Made by a program: the position numbers and the translations under genes
Shown here: positions 50,214-64,000 of the stretch, in pieces
Numbering within the stretch: the first letter of the stretch is position 1
Layout of the letters: each line of letters begins with the position of its first letter
DNA from: Anseranas semipalmata
Taxonomy: Eukaryota; Chordata; Aves; Anseriformes; Anseranatidae
NCBI GenBank assembly: GCA_013399115.1
Contig: VXAA01001112.1
Span: 9,147-73,146 of the forward strand
Length of the DNA stretch: 64,000 nt
Direction: 5' to 3'
Notes under the pieces: generated by a model
Database searches by the model: none
The model's input: the letters and a program-made list of their open reading frames with translations, nothing else
Told to the model about the DNA's origin: nothing

Positions 50214-53200
50214 TTTTGAAAGGTCTCCACCCCGCTTGTACAGGTGTCACAGATGACATCTCCACCCAAAAACAGCTTGCAATGCTGATGAGAGTCCCTC
50301 AGCACAAAGACTAAGTTTTGCACCAGCTATTCACATGTTACTGCTTGTTTAGCATGGCCTGCAGAAACCAGGAGGGACAGTGCCAAGCTTCATGTTGAGA
50401 GGTCATTTACTCGGTGTTTTTGGAGGCAATTTCATGCGAAGGGCAAGCATGGCTGGAAAAAGGCTGAACCTGTTGATTTACTATGTTTGTGTAGTAAAGA
50501 GCTAAATGTAGAGAAATAGTCAAGGAGGTGGACAGCAGTGCCAGGTCAGATCACTTAGGCTATCCAAATGACAGAGGTAATCCAACTATAAATCCTACAG
50601 CAGTAGCCAAAATGGCAACAAATCCACAAGTCAGAGTCATTAAGGCAAGAACTGTTTAAGCAGAGCTGTTCAATCAAGGATCTCTGTAGGTAACACACAC
50701 CCAGACTCATTATCCTTCCCAGTACGTTTACCACTCATTAGATTTTATGAGGGGCATAATGATGTTAATAATATTTTGCCCTTTTTTACTCAGCAAGATT
50801 TCTGTGTAGATAGCTTCAATTACTCAAGACACCTGGATGAGAAATCCCTACCATTTTGAATTTGCATGCCCTCAGTATGCATCACCAGTGATTTGACTGA
50901 GTGCTGTAACGACTGAATACAATCAACAGTAAGAACTGTATTAACTTTTCCTTATGTGTCAAGAAACTGAATTACACACAGGCTAAATGACTTCACAACA
51001 AACACACAGCGAGTCAACGTCACTTATCAGCCAGCAGAAGAGAATTATTTCTCAAACTTGATACAGAAGAGCGAAATAAGATGGGGAACCTGCATAAAAC
51101 TTGCCACAGGTGCCAGGAATGCTGATAACAGGGCCCTAATGGCTCCCTAATCATCCTGATAAAGTCTCATAACATCTCTGTTTTCTTTCTCAAGATGCAG
51201 AACAGGGCTAACACAATAGGAATGCATAAGGGAGAATACAGAGAGACGATCCTCATTTTCAGAAATGGGAGCACCTTCAGACCCTGCAGAAGATCAGAGT
51301 TAGTTGGTGTTCAGATGCCTGGAAGCCTTGAAAAGTCTTACAAAAGCTGATGAGCCCACATCTGGCAGATGTTTTATAAGGACTTATTGCTGTTATATAT
51401 GATATGCATACACAGCTGTTGGACTGATCCCCATTGAAATGTCTTTCTGTGTGCTGTTCAAACATGTTATTAAGGCTAATTATTTTGGAATAAGATAAAC
51501 TGTTTTTATTATTTTTAATCTTGCCATTAACAGGAATTAATATGCAGTGATTAACTTCTTAAATCTTAACCAAATGCTTCTTTCAAAGCTGTTTTAAGAT
51601 GTCCGTTTTCCTGCAACTCTTTTTTGGAGTCTGCATTCACCCTCTTTCCTGTTCTCCAGGATCTCTCCTGATCTCGGAGTGTCTTTTCTAACCCACCCTC
51701 CCCTGGGAAGGGACAAACAGAAAAGATTTCCACTCACATCTGTATGCACAGACAAACTGCACCAATTGAATGTTTCCATACTGCAGAAGAAACACATCAG
51801 AAAAGTATCAGAAAACATTGTGAGGAGTAACAGCTGATTATTGTTAGCTTGCAAGCTTTGTGGAAAGAGCACACGAACCTGCCTCTTCTCCTTGCTGCCT
51901 TCCCCCATGCTTATAAAACTTAATGAGATATTAAGAACTGAGTTACAACACTATTTACTTCTAGCTTATTCTGCATTCTCTGAAATACATTAGAAAGGCT
52001 CAAACTGCCTACAGGAGAATTTTACTGCACGTCTTGTTCTTTTCAGCCAGGGTAACTGCCGTCCCTCTCTGCATACAGAGGAGAGAATTTCAATGGTTAT
52101 TGAAGCCTAGAGGCTCTTATCTTTCTAAATATTCCCCAGCATATAATTTCCCATTCACTTGAATCTGACTCGTTGGACCACTGCACGTTTTTTTTATTTC
52201 TTCCTTATGGCTGTGGGAGCGAGAAGAAGTGAGAGGGGTGAAGCAGCTCTTTGAATGGGGGGGTCTGTGCCACCGCAGGCTCTCACCCGTCCCCTGGTGC
52301 CTCCACCGCTTCCTGAATGAGGGCTTTGGTGGCAGGGCAGGCAGACAGGAGGATCCACGTGCCTGCCTATCCACCACAGGAACTCGAAACGCCAGCACTG
52401 CTTGTCCACCCACAGCATGCATCCAGGGAGAGCACTCAGTGCCCAGTGCCATCCTACAAGAGGAAATCCCCACTGCAAAGACTGATTTTGGCAGGGTCAT
52501 CTGAAACCCTGCATCTACTCTGTGCTAGGCAATATTGGCCCATGCATTCCATGAAAGAGAGCTTCTGCTCAAGGTGTTTGCTGTTTAGTGAGACAGGCAG
52601 GACAAAAGATGGACAAGAAAACATAGAACTGAGCCTTGAAGTATCCAAAGGACCTCACTGGCATCCACTTAGCCCTGTGTCTGTGCTAAGTAATTTTACC
52701 TGTATATGCAGCCATAATCTTGGCAAAAGCAGTGAGTGGAGGTATCCATCAAGAGACTGTAACGTGACAAAAGAGACTGTAGGTAAGGCAGAATAGGAAA
52801 GCTCCTCTGTTTTCTTTTTAATAGTAAACAGCAAAACATGATAAATATTGTCCCTGCTTTCTCTGGAGTTGTTTCTGCTTATGAACTGATGAGTACTGAA
52901 ATTCAAATGTGGGTGTAATAGATGATACATCTAAGAGAAACTACTTTCTGGTTTGTGGCTGAAAGTATAATCCTTCAAGTAAATAAAATGCCAACTGTGT
53001 ACTCTTGAATTCATTGTTCTAGCAAACCATGACTGATATTGAATCATTCTGATGAGCCAGGAAGGTCAAAGAGGTTTGTTCCATGTGAGTCTCGAGTGGA
53101 ACCAAGAGATATCACGTCAACGTTGCAGTTGTGCAAATGCAGTGTAGGCAGATGACTAGACTTGTTTCAAAAGACCTGGGCTGTAATGGAGACTGATAAT

Positions 53201-54304
53201 GTCCTCTGGTGAGGACATCTGGGCTCTTGCTGTGATGTTCAAATCAAAATGACCAGCTTGTCCATTCAGACTTGTGTGAACGAGGCAACTGTGAGATCAG
53301 GGTGCTATTAGACAAGCCTATCTAAGTTTCTAAGTTTCATACAAACCTCATACAAACTAAGACAGGATCTCAAAGCCAGACCCTCAGCCACAGCATACAT
53401 TGTCACAGTAATAGAGAAAAGCCCTAAAGCTGCTTCAGAAAAACAGCTGGTATTTCCCCTGAACCCATGCACACATGAAACTACTGTTATCTTAACCTTG
53501 ATGGTGCAGGTAAAGCACTCTTGAAGAGGTTTGGTTTGAGAGTTTAGAACATTTTTTAAAGATCTTGTTGAATTAAAGCACATCCATTTCTAAGGCCACT
53601 GTAATTTATAAGAAGCATGGCTGGGGTGCTTTAGTCACTGTTACCCATGGGATTATTGTGTGAGAAATCAGAAATGATAGCATAGGATTGACTTGAAACC
53701 CTTACTGAAGCACAGGCTTTTTGTCAACTTCACCTACCTCAGCTTTTATATTAAGCTTCCCACTACCCCATCCACCCACAGGCTCTATCAGTGGGTAGAA
53801 GCTGGTTTGTGACCCAGCAGGGCTAGTTGATCAGGAAAAAGTTGTAAATGGGTATCACTGGTATCAGTGCTCCCTTCACCGACCTTGACCCTGGCTGCTG
53901 GCCCTGGCAGCATATCATTACCAAACTAAAGAGATTTCACACACAGTTCTTCCAGTTTCCAACCATGGCTGGATGTAAAGTGACAGAAAATAAATTGTAA
54001 TATTGAAAAAAGAAAAAAAAAAGAAAAGGCCACCTTTGAATCTTCTCAATCAGCAAAGAAGAATCTCATCATTCAAGCTATGATGGGTAGTCAAAACACA
54101 GCACAGTAGAAGGACTGGGTACCAAGCAGAAAGCTATTTTTAAAAATCCTGAAAGCTGCTGAGAAGTCTATTGGCTCTTGGGAGTAAAAAAACTTTATCT
54201 TATGAGACATGCCATATAACAAGATCATTCTGACAGCCCGAATGCAAAAAGGATGAAAAAGCCTGGCTGGACCCAGATCCTACAGTCTGTGCCATGCACA
54301 ACCA

Positions 54305-54318
54305 GTTGCCATAGTAAC
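54305..54318 (+). promoter_or_regulatory. Candidate RFX X-box binding site
   Basis: GTTGCCATAGTAAC matches the canonical RFX X-box (GTTGCC, short spacer, RGYAAC) at every constrained position. Just downstream are AGGTCA (54321-54326, a nuclear-receptor half-site) and TGATGTCA (54328-54335, CRE-like). X-boxes drive ciliary and some neuronal and immune genes, but no gene starts nearby in this window, so it would be a distal element if real. Confidence 0.35.
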
Positions 54319-54670
54319 CAAGGTCAGATGATGTCACCTTGCATGAGACTAATATCTTTCATAGAAAGCTTGAAGCAAGCAGAGGAGATATGATTGCCAC
54401 CTCCTATTCATGGAGAAAATGTACTCTTCACAAGAACTGATTTACCGTTGTGCGGGTGTTCCAGCTAAAGCCAGTCAGATGTTTTCCCCTGCCTCTGTTT
54501 GGCTGACGAAAAGTGGCCTTTTTTGTAATTGAAGAAACACATCAAATGTTTCCAGGGCTTTTATTTGGTGTTGCTTTTAACATTCCAGATTTTCACTAGT
54601 ATTGAAAATATTGAAAATCAAATGTCAAAAGTTTCCTTTTCTGAAATGAACACAGTAAAAAGACTAAAAC

Positions 54671-54708
54671 CCTTTTTTTTCTTTTTCTTTTTTTTTTTTC
54701 TTTTTTCC
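54671..54708. repeat. Poly-pyrimidine (T-rich) tract
   Basis: Thirty-eight bases of T with scattered C. Confidence 0.95.
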
Positions 54709-56110
54709 AATCTTCTTTTTGTTTGCCAGTCTGGAATTGTTATAAAATGTCTTAAAACTGAAATGAATACAGACAATCAAACAATAAAAATAAGAAAAAA
54801 TAACAACAAACAAAAGTACTTTCTGTATTTCCATCACACTGGAACTTCAGAAGCTGGAGAAAATTTAAAAGACACAGCATGGAAAAAGAAAAAAAAGAAA
54901 TTAAAATGAAAAGAAAACCTCTGTTCTCTTGATAGCCTTCATTTTATTGCAGTCGGTAATAAAAACAAGTTGGAGAAATAGGTGCTTTGTAAAAAATTCA
55001 AAAAATTGAAGGACAGAAGATTGTGAAATTCTTGTAACCTTGACATTTAAACTGTTTTGTGAGGTGTTTTTTTTTTATTTTATTGTTTTCAACCATCACA
55101 TTTTTTTATGTGAATGCAGTGCTCTCATTTGTGTTTCACACCATATGTAAGATTTCTGGGCACTTTCTGAAGTTATAAAAAGACTATTAGCACAAAATAG
55201 ATGCTCTTTAATTGTTACCTCATTAAAATAACTAATAGATGCCTCTTCAGGGAGGAAGTCAGAAGTGTCTGAATACATTATCTGGAAGTTAGTAAACTGT
55301 GTAAAGACCTGACAAGAAGCTTACACTTGCCAGAACTTCCCAAGAATAAAGTTTTTTCTCTTCTGGATCTCCTTAGAAAAAGGAGTCCATGTAGTATGTT
55401 TTTTTTCTTAAGAGAAGGCTTTCAAGTAAAATTTGGCTGGACCCCTCCTGGGCCAGCATTCTACACAGCATCACCTGTGAAACCCCAGGTAGACCATGGC
55501 AATGCTGTAGGTGACACGCATGAAACTTTCTATTTGTGACCACTCTGTACCACATTGTGAATGAATCTAGGTGCATAAAGCACCCATAAAGCACCCACCT
55601 GTGAACATAAATGTAGAAATCCTTGTTACATATTGATACTGTAAAATCTACATACAGCATCAATGACAAATCTTTCGAACTATTTTTGTGATAACTCTTA
55701 AAATCAGTTAGTCTCAGGGTCCTAAATTAGTTCAGTGATTTTGCAAATGTAGCCTTCGGCTACTATGTTTCTCTGGGACATAGGCCTCTGAATGCTTTTT
55801 GATCTCCAAAAATTTCAGCCTTAAGTTGTCAGGATTTATTAGAAAATGGAAACCTGGGTCCCACTGTTGATCTCACTATGCCAGTCAAGGCTCAATGTCA
55901 CTTTGCTATTCAGGCTGTTTCAGCAGAGATGTGTTTGTTCTGACTGTTATGTTTTCTTGTAGCTAGTTATTCAAAACTAAACTGAAGGGAACCAGCCAGC
56001 ATATACAAAATCTTACCTATTTTGTTACCTCTAGGGTAATGATCACATGTAGAAAAGTTGTGATTAAGCTGTTCACTTGAGCAATGGTTTTGGGGAAAAA
56101 AAAGAAAAAA

Positions 56111-56251
<141 letters not shown>

Positions 56252-57850
56252 TTATAGCAGTGACAATGTGGTAAGCATGGGATTACTTCTGAAATATTTG
56301 GTCTGGCCTGAGACAGATTCAGCAATTTCATTTAATACGAGAGCATGGGATTACCTTGGTGTAAGCAGCTTGTCAGAACTCTTCAGACCTGTAATGGGAG
56401 CTCACCCGAAAGAGTAAGATTTGTACAGCTTGTGCTTCATGAACTCTTCTGCAAAGATGAAGGCTGGCAGGGTGTAGGTTCTTCTGGTGACTAACTGATT
56501 CAGTTTTCAGTTCATTGACTGGGAAAAAAAAATCAATGAAACCATTCATTTTGGGTTAATCTGATAAACGATTAAAAGTTCAGCTTTTCCACCTAGGAAG
56601 ATATTAACAAAGAATGTTGTCAGCCAACAAGGCAGCTGAAAATTTAGCCAGGTAGAAGTAAAGGGAGTATTTGAAAGAATCCTTTTCTCTTTTTACTGGC
56701 ATAGTACTAAGTATATCTATATCAATTGTAACATTCATTTCACATCAGATTTTATAGTAAATATAGTACAGAATTTATTTTTATTATCTTTCCTAAGTCA
56801 TGATGGGAGCATATAAAATGTCAACTTTGTCAGAATTAGTCAGAGAGCACATTTCAAACAAGTAGAACCAATTTTAATAAGATTTTTATGCATTTCCATT
56901 CAGATGAAATGCAGCTTTTTAGAGAATCAAAGAAATGCAAAAACAAAGATACTTGCAATTTATTTCTACGCTATATTTCTATCTACAATCCCTCCACCAA
57001 ACAATTGCCTTCAAGAGGCATTTTGCTTTTAAATATAGATACTGTCACTGACATGGAAACGATCTATTAGGTTTAAACTCATAGGAACATCTAAATGTAA
57101 AACAAAAGCAAACAAATGAAAATGTATTTGAACTTGGAATGTAACAACGCATATAAGGGAGAGAATGTGAATGCATTGCACTGCCAGAAGAAGTGTCTCT
57201 GCTAACTCCAGACACAGACAAGTAGCACAGCCTGGCTTTACCATGGTAGGAGTTGCTTTCTTTTAGTTCAGAGTTTAGTGTACCCATCAAATCCCAATTT
57301 TCAAGCCCAACTGCTGGGCACCAAAAGGTATTTCAGAAACCTCATTGAGGTAATGTTGAAGTCTAGCTAGGACTAACAAAAATATCCCAGCAGTGCAGAA
57401 GCATTTTGCTTTCTCCCACAGCATTTTGACAGATGTGGTTATTGTAACCTAGTTGTCTTCAGCGTCTTACAGCAGAACTGGGCTCCACAGCTTGAGAAAG
57501 CCCAGGGGACGCTATACTAAGTGGGACCTGGGAGATGCTGCTCTGTTGGCCGCAGCAGAGCTTGAAGCACCTTTTGCTCTGTACAGATTATGGTCTTGAC
57601 TGAGTGCTGGTTCCACAGCATAAGGATACTTGCCCATATACACTGAGACATGTGAGTAGTCCCATTTTCAGCAGTCACACAGAAATCAGACTCAGTTTGG
57701 AGATGACAGACCAACCCAGAGAAAAGGATTTGGGTAAGACTGGGTAGATTAGGGTAAATGGGTAGACTTACACAAATTCCGCTAAATGCTGCTACCTGCA
57801 AAACAGCCAGTGATGCAGCACATAGCTGCTGTATCAGGATAAACCATACC

Positions 57851-57887
57851 AAAATAAATAAATAAATAAATACATACATAAATAAAA
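57851..57887 (+). repeat. (AAAT)n / (ACAT)n compound microsatellite
   Basis: About five AAAT units, then two to three ACAT units, then AAAT again. Confidence 0.92.
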
Positions 57888-60076
57888 ATTAAAAGCATTA
57901 ACCAATATATTCTTCTTTAATCTCCCAAATTCCAAAATTTGGTTTTGGGCTGCCCACAATATACAAATCATTTCTGTTTCCTTGATAGGCACTGTGAGAA
58001 CTGCAACCACTCAGGACCAAACAGAAAATATCTCCATAATCTCAGAGGTAATTGTGCTTTTGCTTTTGCAGAGAACAAAATGCCTGAATGTGCAGGGCTA
58101 CCATGAGCTTCCATCCGAAACAAAGCAGTCAGGTTTTGCCCAGCTGCTTGTTCCCCACTGCCACCCACTCGCCAAACTCAGAGCTGTGCGGTGCCGGGGT
58201 GAGTCAGGCAGGGAGGGAGACCCACAAGTGTGGCCTTACACTGCGGTGCGCCCTTCTCTCTCAGTATGCATTTGTGGGTGGGATGCCAGAGAAATCTTGG
58301 GGCATATGAAGCAGTAGAAGTAGAAATTCATGACTTCAAGGAAGAGAACAGCCATTTGGGGTTGTATTTAGGCAAAATAAAAAATATCTCTCACAGGATC
58401 CCATTGTGCCAATTTCAGCACTCGTGAAATTTAAGCCAGAGATATTTCCATGGGTGCCTACTCTGGTCCAAAATCCCATACACACGGGCCAGAGCATTCA
58501 AAATGAGGTGGCTACCACAATGTTGCGCTGCCAGAAGCCAGGTGGGCCTCCCCCAGCAGGAGTGTGGACAGTGGGGAGGCCACTCTCCCCTTAACAGCAG
58601 CCTGTGGAGGCCTGGAGGGATGCAGGACGCCTGGAGCAGGGGGAACATACCCTCAGTGCTACACCAGCAGCGCAGGCAACAGGCAGCTTCGGTTCCTCCA
58701 CGTGTCATGCTGATTAATTCCACCAGTTCTTGGTTCGCTTTAGAAACAAATTTCTATTTACAGGCCTGTCACCAAGCAGAATACATTCGGAAGCAACTAC
58801 AAGCACCCAATAACAGCTCCGGCCTACAGGGAACGTGGGATTCAAGGGGAGTGGAGCCGATTGACGCGCAGGTGCTGCAGCCAAAGTCTTTCTGCAGTGC
58901 TGAGGAGGGAAGGGGGCTGCTCGGACCACGAACCTTCCAAGATTTGCATTTGCTGCTCGCTCAGATTCTTCCTTGCCGTGTGCACAGACAAAAGCGGTGC
59001 AAAATGCCATGAGAAAAATAGGATGGCCTGCAAGGAAATGGGAACCAAAGTCCTCCATGTGCATTGTGGCTGTAATCGGAGCAAACCTCCTCCCATTCCG
59101 ATATCCAAGGTTTCTCTGCTCTGGCTGTTTGCATGGGTTTTGCCAAGTGGCAGCCCCATTCATTTTACATAAAAATGTAACGGTCCTCAACTTGTCTTTA
59201 TCAACAAGTGCCACTTTGACAAATGCTTTTGATAAGCCTTAAAAATACTGAAAAATTGCACTAGAATGATGACAGAGCCCATCGCCCCAACTGACGTGGT
59301 AAAAACACTGTTGAAATCCACAACATTTTCTTACATTTATAATCTCTGGAATAAATATAAATCCTAATGAACAGACACACTTCCTATTTTTGTATTGATT
59401 ACCTTCAGCTAATTAGCCTGCTTTCTTTCTAGAAAATTGTTTTGCAACTTCCCAGGCAGGAGTGCATCCTGTTTAATTAAATATATTTTCAATATTTTGA
59501 GGACATGATTGCACAAGTCACTTTCCACATAAGTAGCAAGTGTGGGTTTAGAGTCATTTTATTTTAATATTGTTCATTAACGGGATTATGCTGAAATGTT
59601 TGCTAGTGGCTAGTTGTTAAACTGCTAATAAAACAACACTATTCTTACAAATAAGTAGATCTCAGATATGGTGATCCATGCCCTTGTTTCACAGTGTTCC
59701 TCTGGACAAATATGCAGGTTGCAGTGAAGAGTAGAACTCAATTGAACAAAACATTCGACTGCCATAGAGATGAAAGCAGCAGGAACAGAAGGCAATGAAA
59801 TGAGCTTTGATAAATGAAAAAGCCTGCACCCAGAGAGAAACACGAACAGGCACCTGACAACATGGAGATAGCCAAGCAGGCAAAACCAGCGCATTAAAGC
59901 AGACTTACTGTTTTTTTAGTCATGTCCTCGTGCTGACAAGTGCTTCTGGGAAGGCAGATTACAAGAAAAGAAATAGGTGAAAAGTGGAAATAAACTGGAA
60001 TCCTACCAGAAACTTCACAACTGGAGGAGAAGTGTCCATGCTAAGATCCCTAGACCCAAAGAAGAAATTCTCTATG

Positions 60077-60095
60077 AAAAAAAAAAAAAAAAAAA
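60077..60095 (+). repeat. Poly-A tract (19 nt)
   Basis: Simple sequence with no recognisable retrocopy upstream. Confidence 0.95.
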
Positions 60096-60466
60096 TTGAA
60101 AACCATCAGTTAGCTAAAACAATGAATAGATATAATTTTTTCTAGGCTAGTAGGTAACTATTTTAATGGGTTTAAAGTAGGATCAAAATTCAAAACCTGG
60201 AATTGCCAGATTGCAGGAAAAATAATCAAAATGCTTTAACATGATTTTTGACAGATTTTTTTGTACATTGAGGGGAAACTCCAGAGATATCTAAACAGTT
60301 TATTTCAAAATTATTTTACTGACAGACTTTTATTAGGAATAGCCTTTCATTTCAACGCTATGTTATATGTGCATTGTATATCATGATATAATTCAAGATA
60401 ACATGTTTAAAAGACCTGAACAGCTTTTTCTAACAGTGTCTGCCTGGAGAATTTCAAGGAATCTTG

Positions 60467-60526
60467 CTTTTTCTTTTTTTTCCTTTTTTTTTCTCTCTCT
60501 TTTTTTTTTTTTTTTTTTTGTGTGTG
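60467..60526. repeat. Poly-pyrimidine tract ending in (TG)n
   Basis: About 50 bases of T with some C, including a run of 20 T at 60500-60519, then a short GTGTGTG. Confidence 0.95.
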
Positions 60527-63500
60527 AACAAAAATTAAACCAGATTTTTCCAAAAATAAGAACAGAGATTACATTGTTATTGAAAAAGACAAAATAATCC
60601 CTATAATTTTATGAGGAAAAAGAAGGTTTCCATGTTTCCCTCCTCTGGCACAGAACTGATCCTCCCTCAATTTCTGCAGGAGCTCCTGCAGACTTTACAA
60701 TTAAAGAGGTCAGTTCCAGTGCTTGGCTGAACTGCCCCTATTTTCAAGTGAAATGCACCTGAAAGCTTTGAATGCTCTGTGATCTCTCTGTAGACAGAAA
60801 CACGTATTTTAAACAGACATGTACAAACAAACTCATAAACCTTCCCTGAAGATTTTGTGCATGAAAGAGCTAGCTGTTATCCACATTAATGAGTTAGAAT
60901 TTACTTTTCATGCTCAGTAATCCTGCCGCATGAACCAGTATAAAGGGAGGTCTCTTCCCAGCGGTCTTCTGTGTAAGAAAGAGAAAACCCTAAAAAAACT
61001 CATTTATCGTTGCAGTTGACTGCATAACTCCATTTTAAAGCCTCAAGGAAAGGGGAGAGACAGCTTTCCAGTGTCCTGGTCTACAAGGCAAAAGAGCTGG
61101 TTCTGAGCTTAGTTACAACAAATGTGAACCATCAAGAAATACCATTTAATTGCTGGAGTTGGAATGGTACAAAATCCTATGAGATCAAAATAAGACCTAG
61201 CTTGCACATATTTATTTAAATCCACTAATATCAGGTAAATTTAAACTGTTTAATTTTAATATATATATATTGCCATTTTAGAAACTAAACTAAGAAGTGA
61301 CCCACACTAACAAAGCTGGAAAAAGTGTGAAAGACACTTAAAGTGTGAACAATATTAAACCATTATTCTATCAGTAGGGATGTAAGAAATTAATATTCAT
61401 GTAGTAGATAATTTTTTTCTGAATAGATTAGCAGGTGGAGATAGGTGCTTTCTTTTGTATTTAGTTTTCACTCTTTCTCAAATGAAAGAATAAACTCATA
61501 TCTATGCAGACTGCTTAGACTGGGTTTTACTTCCATTTGGATAACTGCAAATATTGACATCTTTAGTAAAGTTTGCTTTGTTAAATGTGTGGTTGGAAAC
61601 TGAAGGAACTATTAATTTGAAATATAACCATTTAAAAAATATATAAATTAAAATTTCTTCTGGCCAGTACATTAGCTCATATTCCATGCTGTTTGACTAG
61701 GAGTTATCTTCTTTTTTTATCTACTTTTCTTTCTTATATTTACAGATCTCCTACCACACACTAAAAACTGTATAACGTCAGTAATACCAATGAGAATAAC
61801 AACACGTAATCAAGTAACAAAAGGTAATCCAAAGCATCCAGCCTTAGCAACCTTCCAAGATTTTCTTGTACTTTTTGAAATTATTTTGGGATGACAAATA
61901 AAAAAAGCTGCATAAAAAAGAAATAGAATTGAAGTGATACCACATAGTCTACTCTAAGCAGAGTGTTTCTAAAGTAAGAGAAAAAGAAAGGAAGTTTACT
62001 TGTTCTAACCTCTTAGATATATAGTAAATGCATCAGTACCTGCCACATAATAAACCAAATACTTTTAAACTGAGAGTGGCTGGTTTTGAATTACAGATAT
62101 CTCCTTAAACATGTGCCTGACTCACTTAAGTAATCCCAGGGAAGTACTGGCACAATGATTTCAGTGCTGATCAAGGAGAAGATGTAAATAGGGTCGAGTA
62201 TCTCAGTCTTTGTAATGTCTGCAGGGCAATACAAAACAAGAAAGTGGGATGGAAGCTCAGTAACCCAAAAAAGAAACCAGATGCAGAGGAAGATACACAA
62301 ATACATATTAAAGGAAGTCTGTTTGCAAAACTTGAGCACAAGTGCAAAACTTCAGGAATGACAAACTACAAGCAACATCCCTTGTTGCCTTGAACTTGGT
62401 TTTCTTTAAAATATGTCATGGTGTATTTTACAGATTTGATTTGTGTCTTTCCTGATATTGCAACCCCTAATGGCCTTTTTTTAGAAAAGCCACTCATGTA
62501 TAAGGTGAAAGATGACTACCCACCTCTTTACATGTTCTCTTGTTAGTTTCATACCTTGCATCAATGCAGAGCCAGAGGTCCCCTTGTTCTGCCTCTCTCT
62601 CATTAGCATCTTTCCTGTATAGTTTTTTAGGACCCTCAACCCATTCTCGCTAGGAACACCCCATTGCCTCCACCAGCCACCCATGGCTTTTGAAGGAAGG
62701 TGGGAGAAGTGTTGTTGTCTGTACAGTACATACTTTGCTCTGCTAACTGCATTATGAGGTGGAGTTTCGTGGGTGTTATTGCTAGCCATAACTGCCCTAG
62801 GGAAGCACTGGTACCCTGCAAGCAAGAGGCAACTTCAGGAGAGTGACAGCAAATCTTACTGAATTACCACCCCCACTAGTACCCTGCCCACATATCCCAC
62901 AGACCCCTCCAGCTCCCTCTGGGAGAACTGGGCTAGTCCCACACTTTCCGCCGTGCTTCCCTGTGAGGAGAAACAGCCAATATTCTCTTGTCATAAAAAA
63001 CATCTCTCCAAATTAATTCCAAGATGAAGGACCTAAAAAACAGAAAATCTCAGGAAAAGTAACATTAGGTTTGAGCAAGCTATGAATTCAGGCCACTTTG
63101 AGTAATGAAAGCATTTTAAAGACTAAGCTCAATTGCCCATAAATCTGCCATTATTTTTACCTTTCAGGTCAGAGTCTTTAATGAGAAGCAAATTGGGAAA
63201 GCACAAGGATAATATATGGTGAAAAATTAGGTTTATCACTGAGACCAGCAGGGACATTTCAGAGATGCAAACAGAAATCACAGTGCTAAAACAGGAACTC
63301 ATTTAACTCTCCTGGTCTGTATGTTGTGCTTTGTTACTGCATCTAAGACCTGTAACTTTTCCTCGAGCCACTTTAGCAACAGTATGCTGCCTTCACCACC
63401 TCTTATCAGCTGCCTTCACACTAGGCACTCATAAATTAAAGCATCAGAGCACAGCTCTTGGAGCAACAACCCAAGCTCTGCACTCCCTGGACCATGCATC

Positions 63501-64000
63501 TGTCTGGGTGCTGCCCTCAGTTCAGGACCAAATCAAGCTACTGGTGCTTCCAACTCTAAACCTGACAAGCACAGTATTATTTAATTATGCAAATGATGTT
63601 AAATTTCCCACTGGAGAGAGACGGGATATCTCCAACTTCATCCTGTGGGGCAGAAATTGAGACAGACCTGGCCAGTGTGTCTGAGATCATTTACAATTTC
63701 ATGTCTCCTGCTTTCACCCACAACCACCCTTCACCCCTGCAGTCCCTCCATGGGGACATCCCCAGAAATATTCTGAAGAACAATTAGCTATGCATTGTAA
63801 TGAATCCCCTCTGGATACAGTGTACTTGTCAAGACATAATCTTTCAGAGTTCAGAGTAAACAAAATATTAGGAGCCACGTACAAAAGCCAATTCACTTAG
63901 GGAATTTGCCTGTGGTCTGAAGGCACACTACTAGAGGCTAGCTGGGTTGTAGTGTTATTCTCAGATTTATAATGAATATGTATGAATTAGTGGCAATTTC

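Noticed and set aside
51594..51908. 104-codon minus-strand frame upstream of the tetraspanin
   Set aside because: No recognisable domain, and no evidence that it is spliced to or co-transcribed with the tetraspanin.
52117..52796. Overlapping frames on both strands in a GC-richer patch
   Set aside because: Open on both strands at once, as base composition alone would give; no domain seen.

Overview
The window is vertebrate nuclear DNA, almost certainly from a bird. The evidence is four 3' fragments of the CR1 LINE (non-LTR retrotransposon) family dominant in bird genomes, two avian-type endogenous retrovirus LTRs, an AT-rich background with many short homopolymer and microsatellite tracts, and no sign of dense prokaryotic coding. 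The species cannot be fixed from the sequence. Two isolated N characters at homopolymers show that it is a draft assembly.

The window is mostly gene-poor intergenic DNA. Layout: 1-518, an ERV LTR cut by the window edge; 519-14.3 kb, AT-rich intergenic DNA; 14.3-16.2 kb, a candidate degenerate pseudogene on the minus strand; 20.06-21.06 kb, an old CR1 3' end; 25.4-25.7 kb, an internal CR1 scrap; 25.7-40.3 kb, intergenic DNA with a small CpG-rich patch near 30.3 kb; 40.36-40.75 kb, a CR1 3' end; 41.93-42.44 kb, a better preserved CR1 3' end with a palindrome at its 5' junction; 44.98-45.50 kb, an antisense ERV solo LTR; 49.37-50.21 kb, the only convincing protein-coding gene; 50.2-64.0 kb, intergenic DNA with a 139-bp GAAA microsatellite at 56.1 kb.

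The one real gene is an intact, intronless, minus-strand ORF for a four-pass tetraspanin of the TSPAN3-like type (281 codons). Its large extracellular loop keeps CCG and all six cysteines. It has lost several family features in the transmembrane helices and inner loop, and it carries an unusual N-terminal extension. An intronless form of a normally multi-exon family points to an old retrogene, and its intact frame despite divergence suggests it may still be under selection.

I found no operon, defence system, CRISPR array, integron or other multi-gene system, and do not claim one. The items most worth following up are the tetraspanin retrogene, the unidentified pseudogene at 14.3-16.2 kb, the CR1 junction palindrome, the CpG-rich patch, and a near-canonical RFX X-box site at 54.3 kb.
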